Shown: positions 8,039 to 17,327, numbered from the stretch's first letter. The stretch is 64,000 nt of DNA from Nocardioides sediminis (GCF_003047295.1 NZ_PZYZ01000005.1:186001-250000), one strand, 5' to 3'. A program made the numbers and translations. Notes: generated by a model from the letters alone, not told the origin.

Positions 8039-9631
8039 TCACAGGGGGAGGCGGATGTGACGCTTACCGGCAGTGACGTCGACGGTGAACGCGCCCACCG
8101 CCCCCGTCCCACGCAGGGAGAAGGACCCGTCCCTCACGCGGGCGGACCTGACCGCCTTCCCGTTCTTGAGCAGGCGCACGCGGCTGCCGTCCTTGGCCGT
8201 CGTGCTGCACTTCAGGGTCCAGCCCCTGCCGCGCTTGGTGATCTTGCAGCTCGAGATGGCCGGAGCAGGCACGGCAGCGACACTGCCGGCATAGCCCCGA
8301 TGCGGCTGGAGCGCGACGCGTAGCGAGGTCATCGACTTCTTGACCCGCCAGGTGAGGGCGAAGCGCCCCGATCGGTCGGCCTTGTCGCTGTCCACGACCT
8401 GCCACGGTGAGCCGACGCCCCGTTGAGCCTCGAGGACCAGCCGCGCTCCCTTGAGCTGCTTCGTCGTCTCGAACTTCGAGGTGAAGCGACCCACGCGACC
8501 GGTCACGGTTGCGGGCAGGGACTTGCGAGTCGGCTCGGGCTTCTTCACCTTGATGGCCGTGGCCTGGGAGGACCCCGGGCCGACGGAGACGGATCCGGGC
8601 GGCGGACCACCCGCGGACGCCGCCACGGTGAAGGTACGTTGCGTGCTGACCGTGGCTCCCGACGCCAGAATTCCGCGGGCCGTGGCCGTGTAGGTGCCGG
8701 CGCCCAGGGTGAAGTTCGCGCTCCATCCGCCCAGTGCGTCGACATCGGCAGCCACGGTGACGTCGTCGATGGTCACCGTGACGCCGTTGACCGACTCCGG
8801 CTGCGAGCCCGTCAGGGCCGCGGCCAGGGACGCCGGGCTCTGCACCACCTCACACGTCTCCCCGGTGGCGCTGGCCATCTTGTACAGGCTGGCAGAGCTT
8901 GCGCAGGTGGCGCCGGAGCCGACCCCGAAGCTGCGGAGCCGGACCTGGGACTGTTGCAGCTGCTGGAGAACTGCATCGGCGACGGGAGCGTCTCCGTCGG
9001 AGAGGAACATGATCCACTTGGGTCCGGCCGGCGCGGTCGCGAGCGTCGAGAGCGCGACCTGGATGGCCGCGTCGAAGTTGGTGCCTCCCTCGAGCTCTCG
9101 AGGGTCGTAGAGCCCGACGTTGAACATCGTGACGCTCCTGGCGACACTCTCGATCCGCGGGCGAGGATCGCCGCCGGTGAAGGTGGGCGGGACGAAGGAC
9201 GCTGAGCCCGCTGGGTCCAGGTCGGCCGCGGCAGCCGTTCCAGCCACCCCCACGAGACCCACCTGGACTCCAGTCGTGGGAAGGCTCTTGTTGAGGGCAA
9301 GCACACCCGAGATCTCGCAGTCCAGGACGTCACCGACCGAGGCGTCGCCGTTGAAGTCGTCCTCCCCACCAGCCACGCCGTTGCCGGAGCAGTCAGATCC
9401 TTGCGGATCGCCCGTCGAGCCGGAGGCGTCGATCACGTACAGGACGCTCGTCACCCCGCTCGCGCCGGGCCCGACCTTGCCGGTCAGCCTGACCGTGCCG
9501 GCGACGGGCGCCCCCGGATCGTCGATGCTCACTGACGCAGCCGCGTTCACCGGGGATGCCGAGACCCCCACCACTGCCATGGATACCGCCACTGCGAGCG
9601 CCGTGCCGACGCCAACCGGTCGTGCCGCCAT
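8039..9631 (-). CDS. Secreted von Willebrand factor A-domain protein
   Basis: A 530-residue exported protein. The start at 9631 gives a proper Sec signal peptide (MAARPVGVGTALAVAVSMAV, cut near VNA-AAS); earlier in-frame starts would add unrelated residues. The VWA domain covers roughly residues 45-255, with an intact metal-ion-dependent adhesion site: VIDASGSTGD (DxSxS), GGTNFDAAI (Thr) and FLSDGDAP (Asp). Two to three beta-rich segments follow: an Ig-like stretch near MTV..ADVDAL and a basic C-terminal half with repeats resembling surface or binding modules. It has no transmembrane anchor or sorting motif, so it is probably released or held by its basic tail. Partner unknown. Confidence 0.8.
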   Translation of the reverse strand: MAARPVGVGTALAVAVSMAVVGVSASPVNAAASVSIDDPGAPVAGTVRLTGKVGPGASGVTSVLYVIDASGSTGDPQGSDCSGNGVAGGEDDFNGDASVGDVLDCEISGVLALNKSLPTTGVQVGLVGVAGTAAAADLDPAGSASFVPPTFTGGDPRPRIESVARSVTMFNVGLYDPRELEGGTNFDAAIQVALSTLATAPAGPKWIMFLSDGDAPVADAVLQQLQQSQVRLRSFGVGSGATCASSASLYKMASATGETCEVVQSPASLAAALTGSQPESVNGVTVTIDDVTVAADVDALGGWSANFTLGAGTYTATARGILASGATVSTQRTFTVAASAGGPPPGSVSVGPGSSQATAIKVKKPEPTRKSLPATVTGRVGRFTSKFETTKQLKGARLVLEAQRGVGSPWQVVDSDKADRSGRFALTWRVKKSMTSLRVALQPHRGYAGSVAAVPAPAISSCKITKRGRGWTLKCSTTAKDGSRVRLLKNGKAVRSARVRDGSFSLRGTGAVGAFTVDVTAGKRHIRLPL

Positions 9632-9828
9632 AGTCCCCACACCCTCAATCGGCCTGCATCGTGGAGAGGGAGAGGTTCCAACGGTCACCCACCCCGCCCT
9701 CGAAGTTCGTCCGAGCGATCCGCTGTCGCGTCACACGCCGGACCACTAGCAAGCAATAACTAGTCGTCGCTCACGGAACGCCGTGATGCAGTTACCCCAA
9801 GTTCGGTACTCCCGCGGAGCCGACGCAC

Positions 9829-10281
9829 TCAGCCCTTCTCGCCCGCACGCAGGTCGAGGGAGTGCAGCAGTGTGTGCTGCACCTTGCTCCACTGGGCGCT
9901 CCAGGCCTGCAGCGGAGCCAGCGAGCTCTCCAGGACCTCCAGCTGGTCGTCCAGGACGGCCAGCTCGGCCGTGATGGCCTGGATGGTCAGCCTCTTGGCA
10001 CGGATCTCCTTCAGGACGATCTCGAGCTCTGCGCCGACCTGCGGCGCCGACTCGACTGCATTGCGCATGGACACGAGCATGTGGTTGGCCGACGAGAGGA
10101 CCGACTCAGGGACGACCGCCTGCGCGCCGGCCCCTCCCGCCTGGGCCACCTGTTCCACCAGCACCCGCGTGCTGTTCAGGAACCGATCCGTCGCCGAGTG
10201 CACGATGCCCTGGTGATCCTGCCGCGGCACATCGCTGGACCTCTCGGTGTCCACGCTGTCGTCCTGGTCCATGTCTCCCAT
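9829..10281 (-). CDS. Hypothetical protein with C-terminal coiled coil
   Basis: A 150-residue soluble protein I do not recognise. The acidic N-terminus (MGDMDQDDSVDTERSSD) is followed by helices; residues ~80-140 (EIVLKEIRAKRLTIQAITAE, then LAVLDDQLEVLESSLAPL) have heptad spacing of hydrophobics typical of a coiled coil. No signal peptide, membrane segment or catalytic motif. Either the first or the fourth codon (both ATG) may be the start. The coding-type amino-acid pattern and third-position GC support a real gene. The flanking 197 bp (9632-9828) and the gap after it show no further gene. Confidence 0.6.
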   Translation of the reverse strand: MGDMDQDDSVDTERSSDVPRQDHQGIVHSATDRFLNSTRVLVEQVAQAGGAGAQAVVPESVLSSANHMLVSMRNAVESAPQVGAELEIVLKEIRAKRLTIQAITAELAVLDDQLEVLESSLAPLQAWSAQWSKVQHTLLHSLDLRAGEKG

Positions 10282-10562
10282 TGTGGCTCACGCGGCCACC
10301 GCGGGTGATGCGTTGCGCAGGACGCGGCTCGCCGCCAAGGGCGGCACCCCAGCACCGTTTACTTCAATGGGGACGTGCGAACATGCTTGCGAACGGGCTC
10401 CGCGTTGGGCAGCGTAGGAGGCACGTTCCACGGGTCACCGGGTAGTCGAGATGCCGAGCTGGTGGGGCGAGTTGCGAGGGTGTGAGTAATAGTCCGAGAT
10501 CCGGGCCTCCAGGAGCGACGACCGTTGAGTGTCACGCATGCGCGTGACGTCACCGTCGTCGA

Positions 10563-10685
10563 GAGGAGGCCGACCTCGACAACGCCGTGCTCCTCTGCAG
10601 CCACCGTCACCACCGGGCACACGACACCGGCTACCGCACCGACCGCCTCCCCAACGGCGACATCAGGTTCCACCGACGCAGATAG
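10563..10685 (+). pseudogene. C-terminal remnant of an HNH endonuclease (13E12/DUF222 type)
   Basis: The frame beginning at 10563 reads EEADLDNAVLLCSHRHHRAH, then DTGYRTDRLPNGDIRFHRRR and a TAG. This matches the tail of actinobacterial 13E12-repeat HNH nucleases (the ADLDNxVLLCxxHHxxxH zinc-finger-like end followed by a DGxxxF strand). A TGA at 10545-10547 closes the frame just upstream and no rest of the gene is present in 10282-10560. That gap (10282-10842) otherwise shows only a 7-4-7 palindrome at 10531-10548 and no gene I can support. Confidence 0.72.
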
Positions 10686-10842
10686 GTCTGCTCTCACGAC
10701 CACACCGTGCCCTTGCGGGCGGAAGGTTCGTCGGACCACTCTGGTCAACCGTGTCGAATCGCGGCGGGACCACACGTCGAAGGAGTGTCGGCCGCGCACG
10801 GCCGCCTGTGCCACTCGACCCCACTGACTTTCGGGAGACCAC

Positions 10843-11514
10843 GTGAAGCTGCTCCTCACCTCCGGCGGTGTGACGAACCCCAGCATCCGCGACGCACTCG
10901 TGGACCTCCTCGGCAAGCCGATCGAGGAGTCCACCGCCGTGTGCATCCCCACCGCGATGTACGGGCACCCGATGGTCGGCCCCGGGACGAGGGCCTGGCA
11001 GTTCATCAGCGGCAGCTCCGAGAACCCGATGATCGACCTGGGCTGGAAGTCCGTCGGCGTGCTGGAGCTCACCGCCCTTCCCAGCATCGACGAGGAGCGG
11101 TGGGTGCCGCTGGTCCGGGAGGCCGACGCCCTGCTCGTCGCGGGCGGCGACGTCCTCTACCTGAGCCACTGGATGCGGGAGTCCGGGCTCGTGGACCTGC
11201 TGCCGTCGTTGCGCGAGACCGTCTGGGTGGGACTCAGTGCCGGGAGCATGGTGATGACCCCCTACGTGGGGGAGGACTTCATCCAGTGGCGACCACCCAC
11301 CGGGGACGAGACCACGCTGGGCCTGGTCGACTTCTCGATCTGCCCTCATCTGGCTGCCGACGGCATGCCGGGCAACTCCATGGCCGAGGCGCAGGACTGG
11401 GCGGCCGGCGTCCCGAACACGGCGTACGCCATGGACGACCAGACGGCGATCACGGTGGTCGACGGCGACGTCGCCTTCGTCTCCGAAGGGCACTGGAAGC
11501 AGCTCCGGACCTGA
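10843..11514 (+). CDS. Peptidase E-like protein (S51 family)
   Basis: A 223-residue cytoplasmic peptidase of the S51 family, which releases N-terminal Asp dipeptides; related to class I glutamine amidotransferases. Visible features: KLLLTSGGVTN at the start, ALLVAGGDVLYL, and the nucleophile elbow VGLSAGSMV with its Ser near residue 129. His in DFSICPHL may complete the triad. The start is a GTG behind GGGAG. Length agrees with the family (about 210-235). Monocistronic, ending in a strong hairpin shared with the convergent DUF5995 gene. Some S51 members are cyanophycinases, so the substrate is not certain. Confidence 0.85.
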   Translation: MKLLLTSGGVTNPSIRDALVDLLGKPIEESTAVCIPTAMYGHPMVGPGTRAWQFISGSSENPMIDLGWKSVGVLELTALPSIDEERWVPLVREADALLVAGGDVLYLSHWMRESGLVDLLPSLRETVWVGLSAGSMVMTPYVGEDFIQWRPPTGDETTLGLVDFSICPHLAADGMPGNSMAEAQDWAAGVPNTAYAMDDQTAITVVDGDVAFVSEGHWKQLRT

Positions 11515-11540
11515 GTGTCGATCCCGGCGGCAGACGCTCT

Positions 11541-11574
11541 CCGCAGTCCCCCGAGGGCTCGGCAGGGACCGCGG
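11541..11574. terminator. Bidirectional hairpin terminator
   Basis: Two stacked stems: CCGCAGTCCC (11541-11550) pairs with GGGACCGCGG (11565-11574) with one mismatch, and CCGAG (11551-11555) pairs with CTCGG (11558-11562) around a GG loop. It fills the 76-bp gap between the convergent peptidase E and DUF5995 genes. It lacks a long U run, as is usual in high-GC actinobacteria. Confidence 0.75.
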
Positions 11575-11590
11575 CGGACATCGTCGGTGC

Positions 11591-12301
11591 CTAAGGTCGA
11601 CCGAGCCGGGCCGTGCTGGGGATCAGCAGTGCCCGCGACGTCATGCCGACCGTGTGTCCCAGCGCGTCGAGGAAGCGGTCGCGGAGAATGGTGGTCCGGC
11701 GCAGCGCCCACAGCGTCTCGGCACTCACCCAGCCCAGGTCCCGGGCCTTGTCGATGTTCCACGTGCTGAGCAGGTGCACGACGGGGCCGATCCGGTCGTC
11801 GACCTCTCGCCCCAGCGTGTCGAGGAAGGACCGCCGGACACCCGACTCGACCTGGGCCAGCACGTCGTTGACCGCCTCGTAGTCATCGTGGAGATCGCCG
11901 GGGTCGAGGCCGAGGGCACGACACGTGTCGACCACGGCGACGGGCAGGTCGTGCTCGATGTGGGTGTTCATCCCGGCGATGGCGTACTGGACGGGGAGCC
12001 GACCCCCACGGCGCGCCTCGAAGATCGGCCGCCACGCACGCGTGACCTGACGGCCTGCCGCGTCGGCGTCGTACGCCTCCAGCCAGAGGTTGGCGAAGCG
12101 GACGTCGAGCTCGGCCATCGCCGGACCGTTGCGGAACGAGGTCCCGTGGGGGTTGCCGGGATCGGTGAGCGTCGCGGCGATGCGCTCGGTGACCGTGAGG
12201 TACATCCGGTTGAACACCCGGACGCCGTCACCGGCGGGCAGGTCGGCGTCGATCTCCTGCATGCGGGCGATGACCTCGTCGACGGTCCTGGCCGTGGCCA
12301 T
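11591..12301 (-). CDS. DUF5995-family protein
   Basis: A 236-residue protein of the actinobacterial DUF5995 family; role unknown. Recognisable segments: DGVRVFNRMYLTVTERI, a conserved core FANLWLEAYDA, and PVQYAIAGMNTHIEHDLP with several His and Asp that could bind a metal. LLSTWNIDKARDLGW and WALRR follow near the C-terminus. No signal peptide or membrane segment. It starts at ATG 12301 and follows the MBL-fold gene on the same strand, 69 bp downstream of a hairpin-rich gap, so it may or may not be co-transcribed with it. Confidence 0.78.
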   Translation of the reverse strand: MATARTVDEVIARMQEIDADLPAGDGVRVFNRMYLTVTERIAATLTDPGNPHGTSFRNGPAMAELDVRFANLWLEAYDADAAGRQVTRAWRPIFEARRGGRLPVQYAIAGMNTHIEHDLPVAVVDTCRALGLDPGDLHDDYEAVNDVLAQVESGVRRSFLDTLGREVDDRIGPVVHLLSTWNIDKARDLGWVSAETLWALRRTTILRDRFLDALGHTVGMTSRALLIPSTARLGRP

Positions 12302-12370
12302 GATCGGAGTATGCCCGTCCTGCAGCCCACGTGTCAGCGACCAACGGCCCCGTCCGAGCGGGGCGGGCCG

Positions 12371-14209
12371 TCACTCTCCGCGCTTCTCGGCCTTCGGCTT
12401 CTCATCGTCCGTCGCCTCCGACCGCGAGCGACGCGTGGCGCGGATCGGGTGGAGGACCCGGCCGTTGTCGAGGTCCACCTCGTCGCGGGGAGCGTCGCCG
12501 AAGCGCCACATCACCAGGCGCGCGCCACGCTTGGGCGGGACGAGGAGGGCGATGGAGCCGAGCGGGGTGCCGTCCTTCGCATGACCGCCGGTGTAGTGGA
12601 TGCCGAGGTCGGCGTCGACGGGCGGCGTGGACCCCGACCGGGCCGTCGGAGCCAGCGCCTCGGCGATCGCCTGCGTGGCCAGGGCATGCGGGAACCCGTA
12701 CCTGCCGCCGCCTCCCACCGACGAGATGAGCGTGACCTGGGGCCTGATCCGCTCGATCAGCTCGGTGTTGATGCCGTGCTTCGAGGCGTGGTGGGAGACC
12801 TTGAGGATCTCCGCAGCCAGGTAGTCCCGCCCACGAGCCTCGGCGAGCCCGCGGTAGAGCGCCGCGTTGTGACCGCGGTGCAGCTGGGGGAACTCGGTCG
12901 TGGTGTGGGACCACGACCGGGTCTGGGCATCGGCCCCGAGGATGAGGGACCAGGGCCTGGGAAGGCGCAGGTCCATCCGGGACTCGCGACCGTCCCGGAG
13001 CCGTTCGGTCGCGATGCGGACCGCCGGGAACTCGACGCGCAGCACGATCGAGGCATCGTTGCAGTCGACGCCGTACGAGTCGTACGCGGTGCGCAGGTGC
13101 ACGCTCGGCGCGAGCACCGTGATCTTGGTGCCGTCGACGTACAACGTGGTGCCCGCCGTCGGCTCTCCGTGCCGGATCCGCTCCTCTTCCACCGCCACCA
13201 TCATCTCGGCGAAGGCGCCGGTCGGGGCGTGGTAGCCCGTCTCCCAGAAGTCGGCGATGCCGGCCGAGCCGTACGCCGTCAGCAGCTCGGCCATCCCCTC
13301 GATGTGGTCGTCGTGCGGGTGGGTGGCCACGACGAGCGCGCAGACCTCCTCGGTCCCCCCGGGCGAAGGGACCAGCCCCTCGGCGGCGAGACGACCGAGC
13401 AGGGCCGGCAGCTTCCGGGTCGTCCCGGCATCGACGACGATGACCCGCCGGAGCCCGGTCTCCGCCCGAGCCGGGAGGAGCAGCAGCTGGGTGTCACCGT
13501 CGCCCACGTTGAGCAGGAAGTAGAACATCGCTGTGGGGTTGCTCCGTATCGCGTCCACGACGTTGCTCGGCTCCTGGAGCCGTTTCGCCGGCAGCTCCCA
13601 GCGGACCGGTGACTCCCCCTGCCCGGGGACGACGTAGGGCCCCTTCCACGGGACCCGTCGGACCGTTCCGGTGCGCGCCTTCTCCTCCGGCAGACCGGTC
13701 GGGACCTGCCGCTGGGCGATCGCCTGCTCCATCGGCTGCACCCCGGACACGCCTGCGTAGAACGCGAGCTTCGCGACGTTCCTGGCCTCAGCAGTGAGGT
13801 CGCAGACCGTCCCCGGCAGCACCGTCGCCAGCCGGAGGTCGGCATCGAGCACGACGTCCTCACCCCGCCGCAACCGCTCCCCGACCTCGGCCGCCACCGC
13901 AGTCGCGAACACGTCCCCCGGGCGTGGGTCGCGGCGCAGCCACCCCTGGTAGAGCAGGTCGTGGAGCTCCCGCTGGTGCACCAGCAGGTGCCCCGGTCCG
14001 GAGACCGGGGAGCTCGTCGCGAAGAACCGGACCCTTCCGTGCCGGTCCGCGTCCGGCCACGGGCTCACGGTCATGGTGACGAGGTTCCCGACGACCTCGT
14101 CCACGATCACGTAGCTGAGGTCGGCGAGCCGCTCGCGGAGCTGGTCCGGGAGACAGGATGGGCGCCACGGGACAAAGGCATCTCGGTCTTGCCTCGACGA
14201 CCCGGACAT
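12371..14209 (-). CDS. ComEC-type MBL-fold hydrolase with N-terminal extension
   Basis: A 612-residue soluble protein. Residues 1-230 form an extension I do not recognise. From about 235 a metallo-beta-lactamase domain of the ComEC/Rec2 C-terminal type begins: FLLNVGDGDTQLLLLP, VIVVDAGTTRK, the metal motif THPHDDH (His297, His299, Asp301, His302), NDASIVLRVEF, LILGADAQ and ILKVSHHASKHG. ComEC membrane channels are absent, so this is the catalytic part alone; such domains cleave phosphodiesters in DNA or other substrates. Start at 14209 chosen for AAGGGGG just upstream. It is divergent from the zincin-MBL-patatin unit and paralogous to its MBL member. Substrate unknown. Confidence 0.82.
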   Translation of the reverse strand: MSGSSRQDRDAFVPWRPSCLPDQLRERLADLSYVIVDEVVGNLVTMTVSPWPDADRHGRVRFFATSSPVSGPGHLLVHQRELHDLLYQGWLRRDPRPGDVFATAVAAEVGERLRRGEDVVLDADLRLATVLPGTVCDLTAEARNVAKLAFYAGVSGVQPMEQAIAQRQVPTGLPEEKARTGTVRRVPWKGPYVVPGQGESPVRWELPAKRLQEPSNVVDAIRSNPTAMFYFLLNVGDGDTQLLLLPARAETGLRRVIVVDAGTTRKLPALLGRLAAEGLVPSPGGTEEVCALVVATHPHDDHIEGMAELLTAYGSAGIADFWETGYHAPTGAFAEMMVAVEEERIRHGEPTAGTTLYVDGTKITVLAPSVHLRTAYDSYGVDCNDASIVLRVEFPAVRIATERLRDGRESRMDLRLPRPWSLILGADAQTRSWSHTTTEFPQLHRGHNAALYRGLAEARGRDYLAAEILKVSHHASKHGINTELIERIRPQVTLISSVGGGGRYGFPHALATQAIAEALAPTARSGSTPPVDADLGIHYTGGHAKDGTPLGSIALLVPPKRGARLVMWRFGDAPRDEVDLDNGRVLHPIRATRRSRSEATDDEKPKAEKRGE

Positions 14210-14236
14210 GGCGCCCCCTTCACGCCGACATGAATC

Positions 14237-14265
14237 ACGGTGACCGCGTCGCGGAGGGCTGTCAA
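14237..14265 (-). promoter_or_regulatory. Probable promoter of the MBL-fold gene
   Basis: On the minus strand a perfect -35 hexamer TTGACA (14260-14265) is followed after 17 nt by CACCGT (14237-14242), a weak -10. Transcription would start roughly 20 nt before the ATG at 14209. The rest of the 221-bp divergent gap shows no second obvious promoter for the opposite genes apart from their GGGAGGGG ribosome-binding site. Confidence 0.5.
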
Positions 14266-14430
14266 ACGCCGGGCTAGACAGGGCGTGGAGCACGCACGGG
14301 AGGCCTGGGCGGACGTCCCACGGCGCTCGCTCCGCGATCGCGGGCCACTGCCGAAGTCACCCGTTCGGGCTATGTCCCGAGTCAAGTCGCCGGAGGATCG
14401 TGGCATCAGACTCCGGACGCGGGAGGGGCC

Positions 14431-16122
14431 ATGGCGGACGTCGTCGCCGAGGTGGAGCTGCTGGTCCAGGACGGCTCGGTGTCCCTGGCAGGTCCGGGCG
14501 TGACGGCCGGCGCTCCCGAGAAGGAGACGAAGGAGCTGACCCTGCCCGGCGACGGGAACGACCGGTTCCTCGACGGGCCGGCGACGCGCCGCTTCGCCGT
14601 CGTCGACTTCGACCCGGCGACCGGAGCGCCCCTGCCGCCCCCCGCGACGTTCGTCCCGTTCCGGTCCAACCCGAGGTCGGGCAGGTACGTCGCCGGCCAC
14701 GGGGACGCGTCGGCCGGAGACCTCGCGATCAACGCGTTCGGGACCGTCTTCCAGACCGTGCGCATGTTCGAGGGTCCGGACGCGTTGGGGAGGCGGGTCC
14801 AGTGGGCCTTCGGTGGGGAGCAGCTGCTGGTCGTGCCGCGAGCCGGCGAGTGGGCCAACGCGTTCTACGACCGCGGGACCCGCAGCCTGCAGTTCTTCTC
14901 CTTCGACGGCGCGACCGGCGCACGGGTCCACACGGCGCTGAGCCGCGACGTGGTGGCGCACGAGTGCGGGCACGCCCTCCTCGACGCGGTGGTGCCGTCG
15001 CTGTACGACAGCTCGACGCCGCAGTCGGTCGCCATCCACGAGGCCGTCGCCGACCTGGTCGCGGTGGTCATGGCCCTCGACAGCCGACGCCTGCGAGAGG
15101 CGGTCCTGGCCCGCAGCGACAACTCCCTGGCCGGGGAGAGCGCGTTCAGCTCGATCGCCGAGGAGTTCGGCATGGCACGGCCGAGCGCGGACGGGATGTC
15201 CCGCCGCGCCCTGCGGGAGCTGAGGAACGTCGACACCGTCCACACGTTGGCCGACGCGCGACCGCACGTCCTGAGCACCCTGCTGTCGGCGATCTTCTAC
15301 GACTGCCTCAGCGGGATGTTCGCGACCCGGTTCGAGGCGGAGCAGTCGACCGACGCGAGCGGCGGCTCCACGGCGGCGGCAGCCAACAAGGCCCTGGGTA
15401 CGGCGCACATCATCTTCCGGCGGTTGCTGTTGCGGGGGATCGACTACCTGCCGCCGGGTGAGCTCAGCTTCGCCGACGTGGGACGGGCGACGCTGGCGGC
15501 AGATCGTGCCGTGCGCCCCGACGCGGACGCCGGCGCCGCTCTGCTGCGGCAGCGCGAACGTCTGGCCGCGCAGTTCGTCGAACGGGGCCTGGTCGCGACG
15601 GCCGCGGACCTCCTCAGTCCTCGACCAGCCGACCTCTCCGTCCCTCCCGACGAGCTGCGGCGCATCCACGGCAGTGATTGGGCGGCCTACGAGTACGTCA
15701 CCCGTCACCGCGCCACGATGGGTATTCCCCGGGACGTGGCCTTCACGGTGCTGCCGCGCGTCGACAGCACGAAGGTGGTCGGCCCCAGGCGCGACGGCGT
15801 GGCGCCGGTGCAGCGGGAGCTGATCCTGAAGGTCGCGTGGAACGTCACCGAGGACGCGGCCGGTGCGACCGGCCGGACACGCGTGGTCCCGACCGGTGCG
15901 ACCGTCACCCTCGACTGGGACACCGGGGAGTGCCTGGCCATGGTGAGCAGCGACGTGACCGGACACCAGCACCGGACCGAGCGGGACACGTTCCTGCTCG
16001 AGCTCGAGCAGGAAGGACTCCTCGAGCAGGACGACGAGTCGGGAGTCGCGGTGCGCGGCGACGAGGACGCCGGTCTGCGCAACAGCCACCGACTGCTGCA
16101 CCTGGCGGGGTGGTGGGGGTGA
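14431..16122 (+). CDS. Gluzincin metallopeptidase (M4-like), no signal peptide
   Basis: A 563-residue protein with a zinc peptidase core: HECGH at about residues 177-181 and a third ligand candidate Glu204 in HEAVADLVAV, a spacing close to thermolysin-type M4 enzymes. Unlike secreted thermolysins it has neither signal peptide nor M4 propeptide, so it is probably intracellular. The C-terminal ~180 residues (after SPRPADLSVPPDELRRIHG) are beta-rich and not recognised. The ATG follows GGGAGGGG. Its stop overlaps the GTG of the next MBL gene (GTGA), which implies coupled translation and a shared task. Target protein unknown; activity inferred from the motif only. Confidence 0.8.
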   Translation: MADVVAEVELLVQDGSVSLAGPGVTAGAPEKETKELTLPGDGNDRFLDGPATRRFAVVDFDPATGAPLPPPATFVPFRSNPRSGRYVAGHGDASAGDLAINAFGTVFQTVRMFEGPDALGRRVQWAFGGEQLLVVPRAGEWANAFYDRGTRSLQFFSFDGATGARVHTALSRDVVAHECGHALLDAVVPSLYDSSTPQSVAIHEAVADLVAVVMALDSRRLREAVLARSDNSLAGESAFSSIAEEFGMARPSADGMSRRALRELRNVDTVHTLADARPHVLSTLLSAIFYDCLSGMFATRFEAEQSTDASGGSTAAAANKALGTAHIIFRRLLLRGIDYLPPGELSFADVGRATLAADRAVRPDADAGAALLRQRERLAAQFVERGLVATAADLLSPRPADLSVPPDELRRIHGSDWAAYEYVTRHRATMGIPRDVAFTVLPRVDSTKVVGPRRDGVAPVQRELILKVAWNVTEDAAGATGRTRVVPTGATVTLDWDTGECLAMVSSDVTGHQHRTERDTFLLELEQEGLLEQDDESGVAVRGDEDAGLRNSHRLLHLAGWWG

Positions 16123-17327
16123 GCGACCTCGTGGTCCGCGCGTACAACGTCGGTTTCGGCGACGCGGTCCTCGTCTCGGTTCCGGAGCTGACCGAGGACG
16201 GGCACGAGGAGACCCGCCACGTGCTCATCGACGTCGGCAACCTCCTCGCCGGGGACGGCAACGATGACGAGGTGTTCACCGGAGTGGTGCGGGAGGTCGC
16301 GGACCGCACCGGGGGCACCGTCGACCTCTACGTGATGACCCACGAGCACCTCGACCACGTCCAAGGCCTGTTGGCCGCGCACCGGGCCGGGGTCGGCCTC
16401 GCTGCGCGCCACGCCTGGCTGACCGGCTCCGCGCACCCCGACTACTACGCGACCCACCCGGAGGCCGAGAAGAGGAGGCGCGTCGCTGCGCTCGCCCTGG
16501 AGGACGCGCACCGCATCGTGCAGGCGGCACCCGACCCGTGGTTGGACATGATGGTTCGCAACAACTCCGCTGGGCTGCCACCCGGAGCGCTCGGGCTCAG
16601 GACCAGCGACTACGTCGACCACCTTCGGGACCTCGCACCTCGCGAGCGGACCCACTACGTCGATCGCACCACCGACCTGCAGGGCAAGCACCCGTTCACG
16701 GAGGCGACCGTGCGCATCCTCGCGCCGGAGGAGGACACGTCGACGTACTACGGGCGTGCCCTCGACGGGCCGGCGCTCACGGCGGCCGGCGCGGCGGAGG
16801 CAGCATCAGGAGGACCGGCGACGCCTGCCCTGTCCGTGCCACCGGTGGGGGTGGAGCCCGGGGCGTTCTTCGACCTTCAGGCCTCCCGGCGAACGGGCAC
16901 CCGTCGCCGGATCATGGAGATCGACAAGGCCAACAACAACACGAGCATCGTCTTCCAGCTCGAGTGGCGCGGGTGGCGGTTGCTGTTCGCGGGCGACGCC
17001 GAGCTGAAGTCCTGGAAGCGCATGCACGCACACGGACTGCAGCCGGTGCACTTCGTCAAGATCTCGCACCACGGCAGCCACAACGGGACGTACGACGAGC
17101 TCTTCGACGAGCTGATGCCGGCGCAGAGCCCGGACGGCCGGGAGCGGCACGCGTTGGTCTCCACCCACGACGGCGACTGGGACAGCGTTCCGGACGCGGA
17201 GGGGACGCTTGCCCTCTACTCGTCGCGCTGCCTCCTGCACGACACCCGCTCCGTGGCGCACGGCGCGTCCCTCGAGGTCACGTTCGCCGGTGGTCCCGAC
17301 GTCCTCGGACCCAGCGACAGGAGGTAG
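16119..17327 (+). CDS. ComEC-type MBL-fold hydrolase
   Basis: A 402-residue stand-alone relative of the ComEC hydrolase domain: VRAYNVGFGDAVLVSVP, HVLIDVGNLL, metal motif THEHLDH (His75, His77, Asp79, His80), NNTSIVFQLEW, LLFAGDAELKSW and FVKISHHGSHNG. It keeps the same landmarks as the protein of 12371-14209, but with a long insertion between the metal motif and the NNTS strand. No membrane segment or signal peptide. The GTG at 16119 overlaps the zincin stop by four bases, and the patatin gene begins 4 bp after its end, so all three are one translational cluster. Substrate (DNA, nucleotide or other phosphodiester) unknown. Confidence 0.83.
   Translation: MSDLVVRAYNVGFGDAVLVSVPELTEDGHEETRHVLIDVGNLLAGDGNDDEVFTGVVREVADRTGGTVDLYVMTHEHLDHVQGLLAAHRAGVGLAARHAWLTGSAHPDYYATHPEAEKRRRVAALALEDAHRIVQAAPDPWLDMMVRNNSAGLPPGALGLRTSDYVDHLRDLAPRERTHYVDRTTDLQGKHPFTEATVRILAPEEDTSTYYGRALDGPALTAAGAAEAASGGPATPALSVPPVGVEPGAFFDLQASRRTGTRRRIMEIDKANNNTSIVFQLEWRGWRLLFAGDAELKSWKRMHAHGLQPVHFVKISHHGSHNGTYDELFDELMPAQSPDGRERHALVSTHDGDWDSVPDAEGTLALYSSRCLLHDTRSVAHGASLEVTFAGGPDVLGPSDRR

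Noticed and set aside
10359..11087. Gene on the minus strand upstream of peptidase E
   Set aside because: The frame is antisense to peptidase E, has no recognisable domain and runs through the HNH remnant.
15678..16118. Longer N-terminus of the second MBL protein
   Set aside because: It would overlap the zincin gene by about 440 bp in another frame; the ComEC-type domain begins right after the GTG at 16119.
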